64,000 bases of DNA from Proteocatella sp051653405 (lineage in GTDB: Bacteria > Bacillota > Clostridia > Peptostreptococcales > Filifactoraceae): the NCBI GenBank assembly GCA_051653405.1, contig JBOFWC010000102.1, forward strand, positions 35,836-99,835. The letters run 5' to 3'. The notes under the pieces were generated by a model, which had not been told where the DNA came from, made no database searches, and saw only the letters and a list, made by a program, of their open reading frames with translations. Position 1 is the stretch's first letter, and every line of letters begins with the position of its first letter. Positions 45,360-54,937 of the stretch are shown here, in pieces. The position numbers and the translations under genes are program-made.

Positions 45360-47360
45360 TTACTTATCCATTAATATGAAGTTTCCTACTAACTGATTTA
45401 AATTATCTGCTTGAGCTGATAACTGTTCGCTAGATGCTGCACTTTCTTCAGCTGTTGCTGAATTGCTGTGAACTACGGAAGATATTTGATCTATACCAAT
45501 TTGAACCTGCGCAATGGAATCTGATTGAGATACAATACTTTGAGAAATCATGTCTATAGATTGAGCCACATCCTGTGCATCATTAACTATTGATTCCATT
45601 ATATCTCCTGTTTCATTTGCTATTCTACTTCCATTATCAACTGAAGATATCGAATTTTCTATAAGAATAGTTGTATTTTTAGCTGCTTCAGCACTCTTTA
45701 TAGCAAGATTTCTAACTTCATCTGCTACTACTGCAAATCCCTTACCTGCGCTACCCGCTCTAGCTGCTTCAACTGCTGCATTAAGTGCAAGTATATTAGT
45801 TTGGAATGCAATATCTTGGATAGTTTTTATTATCTTACTTATTTCATTAGAGCTTCCGCTTATTTCACCCATTGCAACTAGCATATCTTGCATTTTTGAA
45901 TTACATTTTTGAATGTCAGCTTCTACTGATGTAACTTTATCTTTTGCATCGATTGAATTTTTAGCACTATCTTGTACTTTTTGAGATATATCATCTATTG
46001 TAGCTACAAGTTCTTCAACTGAACTAGATTGTTCTGTAGCCCCCTGTGCTAAAGCCTGTGCTCCAGATGCTACTTGATCAGAACCGCTTGCAACCTGATT
46101 TGCACTTGTGTTTATTTGGCTTAGTGTATCATTTAAAGAATATATTATATTATTTACAGACTCTCCAAGCTCTTCAAAATCTCCACTAAATTCTTGTGTT
46201 ATTGTATGTGTAAGATCCCCATTAGCTGCATTTGACAAACAATACGAAGTTTCTTGAATTGCCCCTTTAAGTTTTTCTATAGTTACTGCAAGGTCATTTA
46301 ACAGTTCTTCTGTCTCATCGCCTGAATCAGTTGTAGGTACTGGTGATTTTAAATCTCCATCTGCCAAAAGATTAAGCCTTCCTGCACAATCTAATATTGG
46401 TTTTGAAATAGATGTAGAAAATCTTTGAGATATAAATATCCCTACTCCAATAAACGCTGCCAATATTAAAACTACTAAATATATCGCTCTTCTAAATCCT
46501 GCTAAAAATTCATTTTCAGTGGTTGATAATGCTATGCTCCATCCATCTGTATCTGGAACAGGAGAATATGCAACTACTTTTTTAAGTCCATTGTATGTGT
46601 ATTTTCCAAATCCATTTTCTCCAGAAACCATAGCACTTTCAATTTCTGCAAGTGCTTTAAGTGAAGAATCTTCCTTTGCCTGTTCTATAGTATTTTCAAC
46701 TCCTACAACCTCTGGATTTTCATGTGCAATAGTAAGTCCATTCTTATTTATTATATATGAAGATCCAGTGCTTCCAACCTTCATATTTCCCATCTCTATG
46801 TTTAAAAATTCTTCATTTGGTACAAAGTAAACCACCCCTACAGCCTTCGAATCTGGAATTCCATTTTCCCAAATAGGCGCTGACACTATCATCGTCATCT
46901 TTCCAGTAACCTTACTCACAACAGGATCTGAAGCAAAACTTTTTCCACTCATCGCCTGCTGAAAATAAACCCTATCCGAATAATTATTTCCATCAAATAT
47001 ACTATCCCCATTTGCCTCAAGTATATTTCCTCTAACAAATCCATACGCTTTTGCTCTTGAATCAATTATAGCTTGTTTTTCTTCCTTTGAAACCGTCTTA
47101 TCTGAAAGTTTTGATATTGTGCCTATTTCATATGCTATATTTCTATAGGACATAAGTTCTTTAGAAATACGCTTTGCTGCAATTTCAGAAGTCTCTATCA
47201 TAGACATCTTTAATGAAGAAATTGTTGAAGAATAATTTAAAAAAGATGTTATAACCCCCAAAATTAAACTTAGTACTATTATAATGCTTAATATGTTGCT
47301 TGTTATTTTGCTCTTTATACTCTTTTTTTGCTTATTAATAGTTCTTTTTGACAAGCTCAT
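45360..47360 (-). CDS. methyl-accepting chemotaxis protein
   Basis: 666 residues: N-terminal helix (about 22-45), extracellular Cache sensor (GNNYSDRVYFQQAMSGK, GVVYFVPNEEFLNIEMG), second helix near 295-315, HAMP and a long cytoplasmic signalling hairpin with IAFQTNILALNAAVEAARAGSAGKGFAVVADEVR. Its signalling tip is almost the same as in the MCP at 11098-13188. Single gene. The ligand is unknown; the sensor is distinct from the other MCP. Confidence 0.93.
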   Translation of the reverse strand: MSLSKRTINKQKKSIKSKITSNILSIIIVLSLILGVITSFLNYSSTISSLKMSMIETSEIAAKRISKELMSYRNIAYEIGTISKLSDKTVSKEEKQAIIDSRAKAYGFVRGNILEANGDSIFDGNNYSDRVYFQQAMSGKSFASDPVVSKVTGKMTMIVSAPIWENGIPDSKAVGVVYFVPNEEFLNIEMGNMKVGSTGSSYIINKNGLTIAHENPEVVGVENTIEQAKEDSSLKALAEIESAMVSGENGFGKYTYNGLKKVVAYSPVPDTDGWSIALSTTENEFLAGFRRAIYLVVLILAAFIGVGIFISQRFSTSISKPILDCAGRLNLLADGDLKSPVPTTDSGDETEELLNDLAVTIEKLKGAIQETSYCLSNAANGDLTHTITQEFSGDFEELGESVNNIIYSLNDTLSQINTSANQVASGSDQVASGAQALAQGATEQSSSVEELVATIDDISQKVQDSAKNSIDAKDKVTSVEADIQKCNSKMQDMLVAMGEISGSSNEISKIIKTIQDIAFQTNILALNAAVEAARAGSAGKGFAVVADEVRNLAIKSAEAAKNTTILIENSISSVDNGSRIANETGDIMESIVNDAQDVAQSIDMISQSIVSQSDSIAQVQIGIDQISSVVHSNSATAEESAASSEQLSAQADNLNQLVGNFILMDK

Positions 47361-47529
47361 AGAGCAATCCTCCCTCGAATATATATTATAAAAAATACCT
47401 ATCTATTGTTACCCTTATTTTTAACTAAATATTCTTTATATTCAATCATGTCGAACAAAAATATTGTAAAAAAATAAACTGACTAAAATTTAAATAATAA
47501 ATTTAATCAGTTTTAAAATAGTTTTTTCT

Positions 47530-48513
47530 CTATAGTGTATTAAATTGTCTCTTTTCATATATTTTATTTCCAACTATAGCAAATAATGCTCCAATTATAA
47601 CAAACCCAACTCTTTCAATTGCCGTTATCAATATTCCTCCACTTAACGCTACTGATGCTACCGCTGAAATTGTTACTAATATCATTTTATGTTTATAATT
47701 ATCAAAAAATGAATTTAGATATCCCGCCAAAATAAGTATCAGCATTCTCGAATTTATATCACTAAATACAATAAACATTATCACTACAATTACTGCTCCT
47801 ATAATTGTTCCTTGCAGTCTCTGAATTATTTTTTTATTAGTGTCCTCTGGATATAATTCTGTAACAGAAAACACTGTATATGCCATCCATCTTCCCTCTG
47901 AAAGATTAAAATAGCTAGATAAAAATGCAGCCAATGCAGTAGTTAAACTCAATCTAAGAGCATACCTTAGTCTAATATTTATAGATTCTCTATCTTTAAT
48001 TGGATCATCATTACAATCTTCATCCGTATCAATAACTTTCTGAACTTTTTCTTTTTTTAAATTTAAAATATAATTTATTATAAGTATAAAAAAAGCGCCA
48101 AAAACAAGTGCCCCCATCCTTCTAAAAAAATCCTCTCCATTAACCGGGGTATATAGCATAAATAAATATTGAAGTCCATATGGTATTATTACTTGTTTAG
48201 TAAGATTCTTACTGAGTAAAAATCCGATAGCTAACATAGCTATAAAATTAATCAAAAATCCAAGATAAATATTTCCATTTGCAAAAAATGAAAGTATTCC
48301 TAAGAATAAACTCATTGATAACAAAAGCCCTAAATTTCTTATAGGTTTTTGAGTTAAATCACTTTTAGATAAAACTAAAGTAGAAATGATTATAGTTACT
48401 CCAACCAGCGCATTTTCGGTCCCAAAAAAACTTTTAAATAGCGTTATAGCAATAACAATAACTATGAACATCAATGTGTTAGATTTTACTTTTGATGAAA
48501 AATTTTGTACCAT
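47530..48513 (-). CDS. FUSC/aromatic-acid-exporter-like membrane protein
   Basis: 327 residues in two blocks of hydrophobic helices with a short polar linker near 155-175, and the FUSC-family repeat (residues about 180-330: RYALRLSLTTALAAFLSSYF, EGRWMAYTVFSVTELYPED, RLQGTIIGAVIVV). Relatives include YhfK/AaeB-type efflux proteins. AAAGGAG precedes the ATG. It follows csaA by 13 bases. Substrate unknown. Confidence 0.8.
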   Translation of the reverse strand: MVQNFSSKVKSNTLMFIVIVIAITLFKSFFGTENALVGVTIIISTLVLSKSDLTQKPIRNLGLLLSMSLFLGILSFFANGNIYLGFLINFIAMLAIGFLLSKNLTKQVIIPYGLQYLFMLYTPVNGEDFFRRMGALVFGAFFILIINYILNLKKEKVQKVIDTDEDCNDDPIKDRESINIRLRYALRLSLTTALAAFLSSYFNLSEGRWMAYTVFSVTELYPEDTNKKIIQRLQGTIIGAVIVVIMFIVFSDINSRMLILILAGYLNSFFDNYKHKMILVTISAVASVALSGGILITAIERVGFVIIGALFAIVGNKIYEKRQFNTL

Positions 48514-48526
48514 TTTTTCTCCTTTT

Positions 48527-48856
48527 TTATCCTAATTTATCTCCATTTTGAACCCCTTGTTCTGGCTGTATTAGCACCACTCCCTGTTTTGCATATACAC
48601 CTAACACTAGCACTTCCGATTTAAATCCAGCTACCTTCATAGGCGGAAAATTCACAACTCCCATGACTTGCTTTCCAACTATATCTTCTAATTTATAACA
48701 CTCCGTAATCTGAGCACTAGACTGCTTTATTCCAATTTCTTCTCCAAAATCAACCCACAGTTTGTAAGCTGGCTTTTTTGCTTTTTCAAAAAATTCTGCC
48801 TGTACTATTTGACCTACTCTAATATCTAATTTCAAAAAATCTTCAAAAGTTGCCAT
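48527..48856 (-). CDS. csaA: CsaA, tRNA-binding-domain chaperone-like protein
   Basis: 109 residues forming a single tRNA-binding OB fold: FLKLDIRVGQIVQAEFFEKAKKPAYKL, SSAQITECY, GVVNFPPMKVAGFKSEVLVLG. CsaA forms dimers and is reported to act as a secretion-related chaperone in Bacillus. Length is exactly as expected. It stands between phzF and the FUSC gene. Confidence 0.93.
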   Translation of the reverse strand: MATFEDFLKLDIRVGQIVQAEFFEKAKKPAYKLWVDFGEEIGIKQSSAQITECYKLEDIVGKQVMGVVNFPPMKVAGFKSEVLVLGVYAKQGVVLIQPEQGVQNGDKLG

Positions 48857-48925
48857 ATGTATTACTCCTTTTTCAAAAAATATATCTCTTAATTATATTT
48901 TACAATATAAACCTTAACTTTAGTA

Positions 48926-49690
48926 CTATTTTTTGTGAAGTACTGCACTTCCAGAAATTGATGTAAATTCATTTTTAAATTGACAATAAACAGTTCCACC
49001 TTTTTTTGAATACTGCTTTGAAAAAATTTCATTTTTATTCAATTTTTCTGACCATATAGGTGCTAAACTTATATGGGCAGACCCACACACTTCAATTTCA
49101 TTAACATTTATTTTGGGACAAAATGTTCTAACTGCAATATCTGAAACTTCACCTTTTGAAGAGGCTATACATACAAATCCTGGAAACTTTTTTAGTTTTT
49201 CAAAATCAGGTTTTAGAGATTTGATTTGCTGCTCATTTTCAAAAATAAGAACCAAATCTCTTGATAGATAAGCTTCTATTGGCCTTTCTCCCATTATCGC
49301 TATCATTTCATCTGTAACTTCAATTTTTTTACAGACCATACTTTCAAATTCTAGTTCATATCTATTACTATTTTTTCTGATTTCAACATCACTTTTTTCC
49401 GTAGCAAAAGTTATCTTATCATATATTCTATTTATAAAATTGTCTACTACAAATGCTGCGGCAAGAGTTGCTTGCCCACATATTTCTAATTCTTTTTTAG
49501 GCGTAAAAAATCTTATCTCATAATGATATTTTGATTTTTCAACTATGAATGCGGTTTCTGGAACATTATTTTCTGTCGCTATATTTTGCATAACCGCCGT
49601 ATCTAAGAAATGTTGTAATATACATACAGCGGCTGTATTACCACTGGAAACTTCTTCTGTAAATGTATTTACTATATAACAATTAAACAT
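48926..49690 (-). CDS. PhzF-family isomerase/epimerase-like protein
   Basis: 254 residues of the PhzF fold (diaminopimelate-epimerase-like): VNTFTEEVSSGNTAAVC, catalytic Glu in NNVPETAFIV, IRFFTPKKELEICGQATLAAA and EVCGSAHISLAPIW. Cytosolic; substrates of most family members are unknown. Downstream neighbours csaA and the FUSC gene run in the same direction and may form a loose unit. Confidence 0.92.
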   Translation of the reverse strand: MFNCYIVNTFTEEVSSGNTAAVCILQHFLDTAVMQNIATENNVPETAFIVEKSKYHYEIRFFTPKKELEICGQATLAAAFVVDNFINRIYDKITFATEKSDVEIRKNSNRYELEFESMVCKKIEVTDEMIAIMGERPIEAYLSRDLVLIFENEQQIKSLKPDFEKLKKFPGFVCIASSKGEVSDIAVRTFCPKINVNEIEVCGSAHISLAPIWSEKLNKNEIFSKQYSKKGGTVYCQFKNEFTSISGSAVLHKK

Positions 49691-49712
49691 TCTTTTCCTC
49701 TTTCTGTACTTT

Positions 49713-49820
49713 TTAAAGCTCTACACAAAATTCAACTCCATCTTTAGTATTTTTTGCATAAATTTTCCCATTATGATTTTCAACTATAGCCTTTGCAATA
49801 GAAAGTCCGATATCTATTTA
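49713..49820 (-). pseudogene. remnant of a histidine kinase C-terminus
   Basis: Minus strand reading gives about 34 codons, DIGLSIAKAIVENHNGKIY... ending VEFCVEL and a stop. This is the G2 box and last strands of a HATPase_c domain. Stop codons precede it (TAA two codons upstream of the DIG), and the rest of the kinase is missing. It lies 22 bases upstream of phzF. A decayed two-component gene; the region 49821-50001 shows nothing else except the promoter area of the next gene. Confidence 0.8.
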
Positions 49821-50001
49821 TGATTCTATTATCTCAATAATTAGAATTAAATTCCTGACATTTTCTGCTAAAGTTTATCAACATTTTAAGGTATTATTAT
49901 AAAGCATACTTTCAAATATTATGATAAAATATTAATATCTATATTTATTTATCTATTTAAAAGCTTATTATAAACCACCTTATATCAAAGGAGATATAAA
50001 A

Positions 50002-51288
50002 ATGACACAGCTCATACCTAGCATACTAAGAGCAGTAGTATCTACTACTGCAAATGTATTACTTATGATGATATTTTTGCAACCTAAATATTCAAAAAAA
50101 GCAACTTTTATTACAATGGCATTCATTCTTGTAGCTGACCTAGGTACTGCTATTTACTGCTATGTAAGTGGTAATCTAACTATGCTTTCCAAAATCGATG
50201 TCATCCTCTTTACAGTGCTGTGTTTTGCAGCTAGACCAATGTTTAAAGATAATTTTATGCAATGGTTATTTTCATATTTAACTGTGCAAAATATTAGTGA
50301 TGCTGTAATTATAATTAGCTTCATGCTCTCTCGATATTTTCCATACCCAATATATACCAACACTTTATTTCGTTTAATTTTATTTGGAATAATTATAACC
50401 ATCTTTACATTACATATACGTCCATTGTATTGGAAAGTTTTAGAACACTGGACTGAGTATTTTGCAGTTGCACTATTTATTTATATCACCTTTAGCTATT
50501 ACGTTTTATCTTCAGATGATATTATAAAAACTTTTACAGAACAAAGAATTCCTTTGCTTCTAATCATTTTAATTGGAATAGCTTCATATAGCTCTATTTT
50601 CTTATCCCTTAAAAATCTTCAAAGAGAATTTGAAATCAATCAGGAAAATCAAAAAATTCAATCCGAAAAAGAGTATATGCAATTAGCTGCAAACAATATG
50701 GCTCAACGCTTAGAACTTATGAATAAAGTCTCTTCTCAAAATATGATATATGCACATGATCGTCGTCATTTTAATAATGTTATTTTAGAACTTTTAGAAC
50801 AAAAGAAAGATAATGAAGCTATAACTCTATTAAAAAATCAAACTCAAATCGAACCCAAAATGTGTAGGACTTATTGTGAAAATGTTGCTGTAAATGCAGC
50901 TATTTGTCATTATGATAACCTCGCCCAGCAAATTGGAATAAATTCAGAAATTTCAATAGATATTCCTGAAGAACTTCCTATTGATTCACTTGAACTTTCA
51001 ATGGTAATCTCAAATCTTATGGAAAATGCAATAAACGCTTGTAATCCCCCTACTGAAAATCAAACTCCATATATTCGGTTTATATGCAAAAATATTGGAA
51101 GATTAATTATGGAAATAGAAAATCCGTGCACTAAAGATATAAAATTTGACGAAAACGGATATCCTATAACAACCAAAAAAGGGCATGGAATTGGCAGTAA
51201 AAGTATTATATCATTTGTAAAAAAATACGACGGTGAAATACTTTATACTTTTGAAAATAATATTTTCAGAGTAAGACTTTTAATATAA
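50002..51288 (+). CDS. AgrC/GHKL-type sensor histidine kinase, orphan
   Basis: 428 residues: six or seven N-terminal membrane helices (to about 205), a coiled-coil linker, a phospho-acceptor in AHDRRHFNNVILELL near 252, and a GHKL ATPase (MVISNLMENAINAC near 338, KKGHGIGSKSI near 395). The architecture is that of AgrC-type quorum or peptide sensors. Neither a LytTR AgrA-like gene nor AgrB/AgrD is adjacent; the nearest LytTR regulator is at 53491. AAAGGAG precedes the ATG. Confidence 0.85.
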   Translation: MTQLIPSILRAVVSTTANVLLMMIFLQPKYSKKATFITMAFILVADLGTAIYCYVSGNLTMLSKIDVILFTVLCFAARPMFKDNFMQWLFSYLTVQNISDAVIIISFMLSRYFPYPIYTNTLFRLILFGIIITIFTLHIRPLYWKVLEHWTEYFAVALFIYITFSYYVLSSDDIIKTFTEQRIPLLLIILIGIASYSSIFLSLKNLQREFEINQENQKIQSEKEYMQLAANNMAQRLELMNKVSSQNMIYAHDRRHFNNVILELLEQKKDNEAITLLKNQTQIEPKMCRTYCENVAVNAAICHYDNLAQQIGINSEISIDIPEELPIDSLELSMVISNLMENAINACNPPTENQTPYIRFICKNIGRLIMEIENPCTKDIKFDENGYPITTKKGHGIGSKSIISFVKKYDGEILYTFENNIFRVRLLI

Positions 51289-51404
51289 AAATGAACTTTT
51301 AAGTGCAAAACTGAGCTTTTTAAGTGTAAAAATTTATTTTTTCTTTTTTTATGGTATTGTTTTTATGTAAATTATACTATTAATTTAATTGGAGGAAATG
51401 ACTT

Positions 51405-52712
51405 ATGAAAAGAAAAATAATTTCTGTATTACTAGCATCAAGTATGATATTTTTAAGTTCTGGCTCTTTGTTTAATACAAGTTTTGCAATTAATAACGCT
51501 AAGCCTCTTTGGAATTCTAAAGAAGAAAAAAACAAGATTGTGGTTATAAGTGATATCCATCTTGGGATTAAAGATGAATATACAGAAACTCTTAAAAATC
51601 GTAATATCTTAATCAATTTTTTAAAAAATTTACAAAACACATCGGATGTAAGGGAATTAGTAATTGCAGGTGATTTTTTGGATGAATGGTTCTTGCCAGT
51701 TGATTATCCAAGTTATACAGACCAAAAGCAATTCTATAAAGATGTAATCTCAAATAATAAGGATGTTATTCAAGAATTCAACAATGTTACAAAAAAAGGA
51801 ATAAAATTAGTATATGTGCCAGGTAACCATGATATGATGCTAGAATATAGCATTTTAAAAGAAGCCATTCCTAAAATTACAATTGCCAGTGAAAAACAAG
51901 GCCTTGGAACTTATTATACTGGAGATAGAAATGAAATAGCTATAGAACACGGTCATCGTTATGATGTATTTTCAGCTCCAGACACAGTAACAAACGCAGA
52001 GCTATGCAAAAATGATAATACAATGCTTCCAGCAGGATACTTCTATGCTCGTTATGGTGCTACCTGGTTTTTAGAAGGAAGTCCAAAAATAGAAAAAAAC
52101 CTTCCAGTGGTTACTAATATACCTGACAAAAATAATTCTGATCAATACGGCGCCTATATTTATTATTCTATACTTAAAGATATATCCGAAAGAATTACAC
52201 CTTCGCCTAAACTTGAGGATAAGATATTCGATATGAAAATAGCAGGATTTAATGATAAATATACTTATCTTGATTTTTATCCAGCTCAGCAAGAAGATAA
52301 TACAATCACTGCTCCAGTACTATTTAAAAATATTCAAAGAACGTGGAATGAACGCCAAAAACTTAATAATGTTAAAGTAATGAACAGTTTTGTTGAAGCT
52401 TCCTCTGGAACTCTGGATTGGGAATATTTTTTCAAACAAGCAAGAATTCAGTATATTGAAAACCCAAAAGAAAATGTTGACATAGTTGTGTTTGGTCATA
52501 CCCATGTACCTGTATATCAAAATATTGGAAACGGTAAATACTATGTTAATGACGGAACATGGATAGATAATAATACTAACTATCCAGCCGCTACTAGAAC
52601 TTTTACTGTAATAACTACCGGCAAAAAAGATACTGCATTATTATACACTTATAATGAAGATGGTTCTATTTCAGACATAAGTGCAAGCGTTAGCAAAAAG
52701 CCATCAAAATAA
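51405..52712 (+). CDS. secreted metallophosphoesterase
   Basis: 435 residues. Cleavable signal peptide (about 1-28, ending NTSFA). Calcineurin-like motifs in order: ISDIHLGIKDEY, AGDFLDEWF, YVPGNHDMML, IEHGHRYD, and VFGHTHVPVYQN. These are the dinuclear metal ligands of the phosphoesterase superfamily (UDP-diacylglucosamine pyrophosphohydrolase/nucleotidase type). Exported, so probably a phosphate-scavenging or cell-wall enzyme. TTGGAGGAAATG precedes the ATG. Single gene with its own terminator. Confidence 0.9.
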   Translation: MKRKIISVLLASSMIFLSSGSLFNTSFAINNAKPLWNSKEEKNKIVVISDIHLGIKDEYTETLKNRNILINFLKNLQNTSDVRELVIAGDFLDEWFLPVDYPSYTDQKQFYKDVISNNKDVIQEFNNVTKKGIKLVYVPGNHDMMLEYSILKEAIPKITIASEKQGLGTYYTGDRNEIAIEHGHRYDVFSAPDTVTNAELCKNDNTMLPAGYFYARYGATWFLEGSPKIEKNLPVVTNIPDKNNSDQYGAYIYYSILKDISERITPSPKLEDKIFDMKIAGFNDKYTYLDFYPAQQEDNTITAPVLFKNIQRTWNERQKLNNVKVMNSFVEASSGTLDWEYFFKQARIQYIENPKENVDIVVFGHTHVPVYQNIGNGKYYVNDGTWIDNNTNYPAATRTFTVITTGKKDTALLYTYNEDGSISDISASVSKKPSK

Positions 52713-52727
52713 ATACCTGTTTAATTC

Positions 52728-52771
52728 AAAAATATCGACATGTAGTAAGTTCGCTACTTGTCGATATTTTT
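52728..52771. terminator. bidirectional terminator
   Basis: AAAAATATCGACATGTAG / CTACTTGTCGATATTTTT, an 18-bp stem with one mismatch and an 8-base loop, between the convergent phosphoesterase and LiaF-like genes. Confidence 0.85.
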
Positions 52772-52792
52772 CTGATTTATTTATATTCTTCT

Positions 52793-53488
52793 CTATATAT
52801 GAATTATCTCTACTCCACTGAAACTTATAGTTCCTGTTATTATAATCGTATTTGTAGTTATAGGATCACTCATATTTTTTTCATCAACTCCACCAAAAGA
52901 AGAACGAGTTTGATCTAAAACTCTCCACGCTTTTGGTAAATAAATTTGAATTCCCGCAAATGAAGCATCTACATTTATTGTTGCACTTTCTCCTTGCATC
53001 TGCACCTTATCAAAATAAACCTTCATAGACCCAAGTGAACTTTTTAAATCTGCACGCACAAACATATTTGTATCTACGTATTTTATAAGTGTTCCGAAAG
53101 AATTTTCAACTTTCACATATCCATTTTCTCCCATATCTACTTTTTCAAACTTTCCATAGTTCCAGCTTCCATTTCTTCCTCCACTATTTTTTTGTGGAAA
53201 TATCATTGAAAGTCCTATACTTCCTAGAAGTGCTGCCATAAGAACAGTCCATGGTGTTATAGCTTCTATTCCCAGCTCTCTATCGTACATTATGCATAAA
53301 ATTGCTATTGGAAATAAAATACCGCTAAATTCCATTTTCACTGTACTTTTTAGTATTACTATCATAAGGAATATTGTAAATAGCATACTAAATACATTTA
53401 TATCCGGTAAAAATCCAAGCTCACTAAATATAAGGAATATCGCTCCAAATATTAATGAAAATCCCCAAAATAACCTATCATTTCTCAT
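52793..53488 (-). CDS. LiaF-like membrane protein (cell-wall-active antibiotic response type)
   Basis: 231 residues: four membrane helices in the first 105 residues, then a soluble C-terminal LiaF domain with the family pattern VENSFGTLIKYVD, SSLGSMKVYFDK and DASFAGIQIYLPKAW. LiaF-type proteins tune responses to envelope stress. It starts 2 bases after the LytTR regulator gene, so the two are one operon; LytTR plus LiaF-like pairs are common in Firmicutes. Confidence 0.88.
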   Translation of the reverse strand: MRNDRLFWGFSLIFGAIFLIFSELGFLPDINVFSMLFTIFLMIVILKSTVKMEFSGILFPIAILCIMYDRELGIEAITPWTVLMAALLGSIGLSMIFPQKNSGGRNGSWNYGKFEKVDMGENGYVKVENSFGTLIKYVDTNMFVRADLKSSLGSMKVYFDKVQMQGESATINVDASFAGIQIYLPKAWRVLDQTRSSFGGVDEKNMSDPITTNTIIITGTISFSGVEIIHI

Positions 53489-53490
53489 AA

Positions 53491-53946
53491 TTATTTCCTT
53501 TCTTCTAACAACCTTAAATTTAGCTGTTTGTAATAGTGTCTTGAAACATATGCTTTTTTGTGAGTGTTTTGAAATTCAATTATGCTAGATGATGTTAAGT
53601 TTCTAGAAATCGAATATATCTTATTTATATTCAAAATTGTTGATTTTGAAATTCTTATGAAAGAATTTGGAAGAAGGTCTTCTAGTTCATAAAGTTTGTA
53701 TTTTACTTTGTAAACGTCATCTTTAGTATGTGCTGTTATTGTATTTTGGTCGGTTTCAAAAAATAGCACATTATCAAGCTCCATGTAGTACTGCGTTTCA
53801 TCTTTGTAAAATACAATTGGTTCAGTTTTAGCTAAAACTGCTAATATAGCTTCTTCGATTGACTTTACATCCGAATCTAAAACTTTACATCTTATTACAA
53901 TTTCATTTTCAGTTATACTCTGATCTTCTTCAATCCGTATTTTCAT
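53491..53946 (-). CDS. LytTR-domain DNA-binding protein
   Basis: About 151 residues: an N-terminal segment (about 1-50) without a receiver domain and a LytTR DNA-binding domain (ELDNVLFFETDQNTITAHTKDDVY, SFIRISKSTILNINKIYSI). I start at ATG 53946; a GTG three codons earlier is possible but overlaps the ribosome site. Lacking a phospho-receiver, it is probably controlled by its level or by the LiaF-like partner. Confidence 0.88.
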   Translation of the reverse strand: MKIRIEEDQSITENEIVIRCKVLDSDVKSIEEAILAVLAKTEPIVFYKDETQYYMELDNVLFFETDQNTITAHTKDDVYKVKYKLYELEDLLPNSFIRISKSTILNINKIYSISRNLTSSSIIEFQNTHKKAYVSRHYYKQLNLRLLEERK

Positions 53947-54035
53947 AAATCCCACTCTCCATAGTATAATTATATCAAGTAAAATGAAACTGTAAACTAA
54001 TATGAGCTAAGAGGTTATTTTAGCATTGTAACAGG

Positions 54036-54272
54036 TTATTTTTTCCAAGCCGGAAGTTTTGACATCATAGTTTTTGCAGCCTCAGCAGCCGCTTTACTCG
54101 TTATTCCCTGAGTTTTTACAATAAAATCTGTCATCGATTCTAGCTTCTCATCATAAGACTGCATACTGCCATCTTCTCTGGCACAATAAATGCAGTAGTC
54201 TTTGCTTTCATCTCCCATAGCATATTCATCTTTAGTCTTCATTGGCATTCCACACGCTATACATGTTTTCAT
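54036..54272 (-). CDS. small zinc-ribbon protein
   Basis: 78 residues. Two zinc-binding pairs, CIACGMPM at the N-terminus and CIYCARE near 27, followed by a helical C-terminal half rich in alanine. This matches the putative zinc ribbon domain proteins often found beside TetR regulators. It lies 12 bases after the TetR gene and is probably co-expressed. Function unknown. Confidence 0.82.
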   Translation of the reverse strand: MKTCIACGMPMKTKDEYAMGDESKDYCIYCAREDGSMQSYDEKLESMTDFIVKTQGITSKAAAEAAKTMMSKLPAWKK

Positions 54273-54283
54273 AATATACCTCT

Positions 54284-54871
54284 CTACTTTCTAACTAAAT
54301 TTAAAAAATGTTCAATAAGCATTTTCCCCTGTCTCTCATAGAATAAACCTTCTCTTCCAAATAAATCACTGTTTAAAAGATAATGATGCACAAGTCCAAG
54401 CCATGTGTTAAAAAACATATCTAAAGGCATATTTTTTATAAAATCTGCTTTCATATCTTCTTCAACCACATCCAGTATATGGACCGCTATTGTAGACTGA
54501 AGTGCTATAACTGCATTACGTGCACAGTTATTAAGCATCCTACTTTCAAGTATAAGCCTTGTATAAAAATCTTCATACTCACTTATTCCAATAAGGTGAG
54601 CTTTTAAAATATCCTCAAGCTTACAGCTATCTAAGCTTAGTTCATGAAGTCTACTTGCTATAATAATTTTAAAAGCCTCAATAACCTCATCAATAAGAAT
54701 TTCTTTACTTGGAAAATGAGAAAAAATTGTTCCGTGAGATACATTTGCAGCATTTGCAATATCTGATGTCTTAGTGGCAATTATTCCATTTTTTGCAAAT
54801 TGTATAAATGCTGCTTCAATAATATTACTTTTAGTTTTTTCCTTTTGCAGCTGCCTTTGTGTTTTTTGCAT
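54284..54871 (-). CDS. TetR-family transcriptional regulator
   Basis: 195 residues: N-terminal HTH (IIEAAFIQFAKNGIIATKTSDIANAANVSHGTIFSHFPSKE region, positions 18-58) and an all-helical ligand domain. Probably represses itself and the adjacent ABC-2 exporter genes upstream on the same strand. Two overlapping inverted repeats lie 14 bases before its start. Confidence 0.92.
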   Translation of the reverse strand: MQKTQRQLQKEKTKSNIIEAAFIQFAKNGIIATKTSDIANAANVSHGTIFSHFPSKEILIDEVIEAFKIIIASRLHELSLDSCKLEDILKAHLIGISEYEDFYTRLILESRMLNNCARNAVIALQSTIAVHILDVVEEDMKADFIKNMPLDMFFNTWLGLVHHYLLNSDLFGREGLFYERQGKMLIEHFLNLVRK

Positions 54872-54884
54872 TTCATCGACTCCT

Positions 54885-54904
54885 AACTCATTGAGTTTGA
54901 ACTC
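54885..54904. promoter_or_regulatory. putative TetR operator
   Basis: Overlapping symmetric elements AACTCA-T-TGAGTT (54885-54897) and GAGTT-TG-AACTC (54893-54904), just upstream of the TetR gene and after the end of the permease gene. Consistent with autoregulation. Confidence 0.6.
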
Positions 54905-54937
54905 ATTATACTGCCGAATAAATTCAATGTCAATAGT

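Noticed and set aside
50002..51288. Complete agr quorum-sensing system
   Set aside because: Only an AgrC-like kinase is present; no agrB, agrD or agrA was found nearby.
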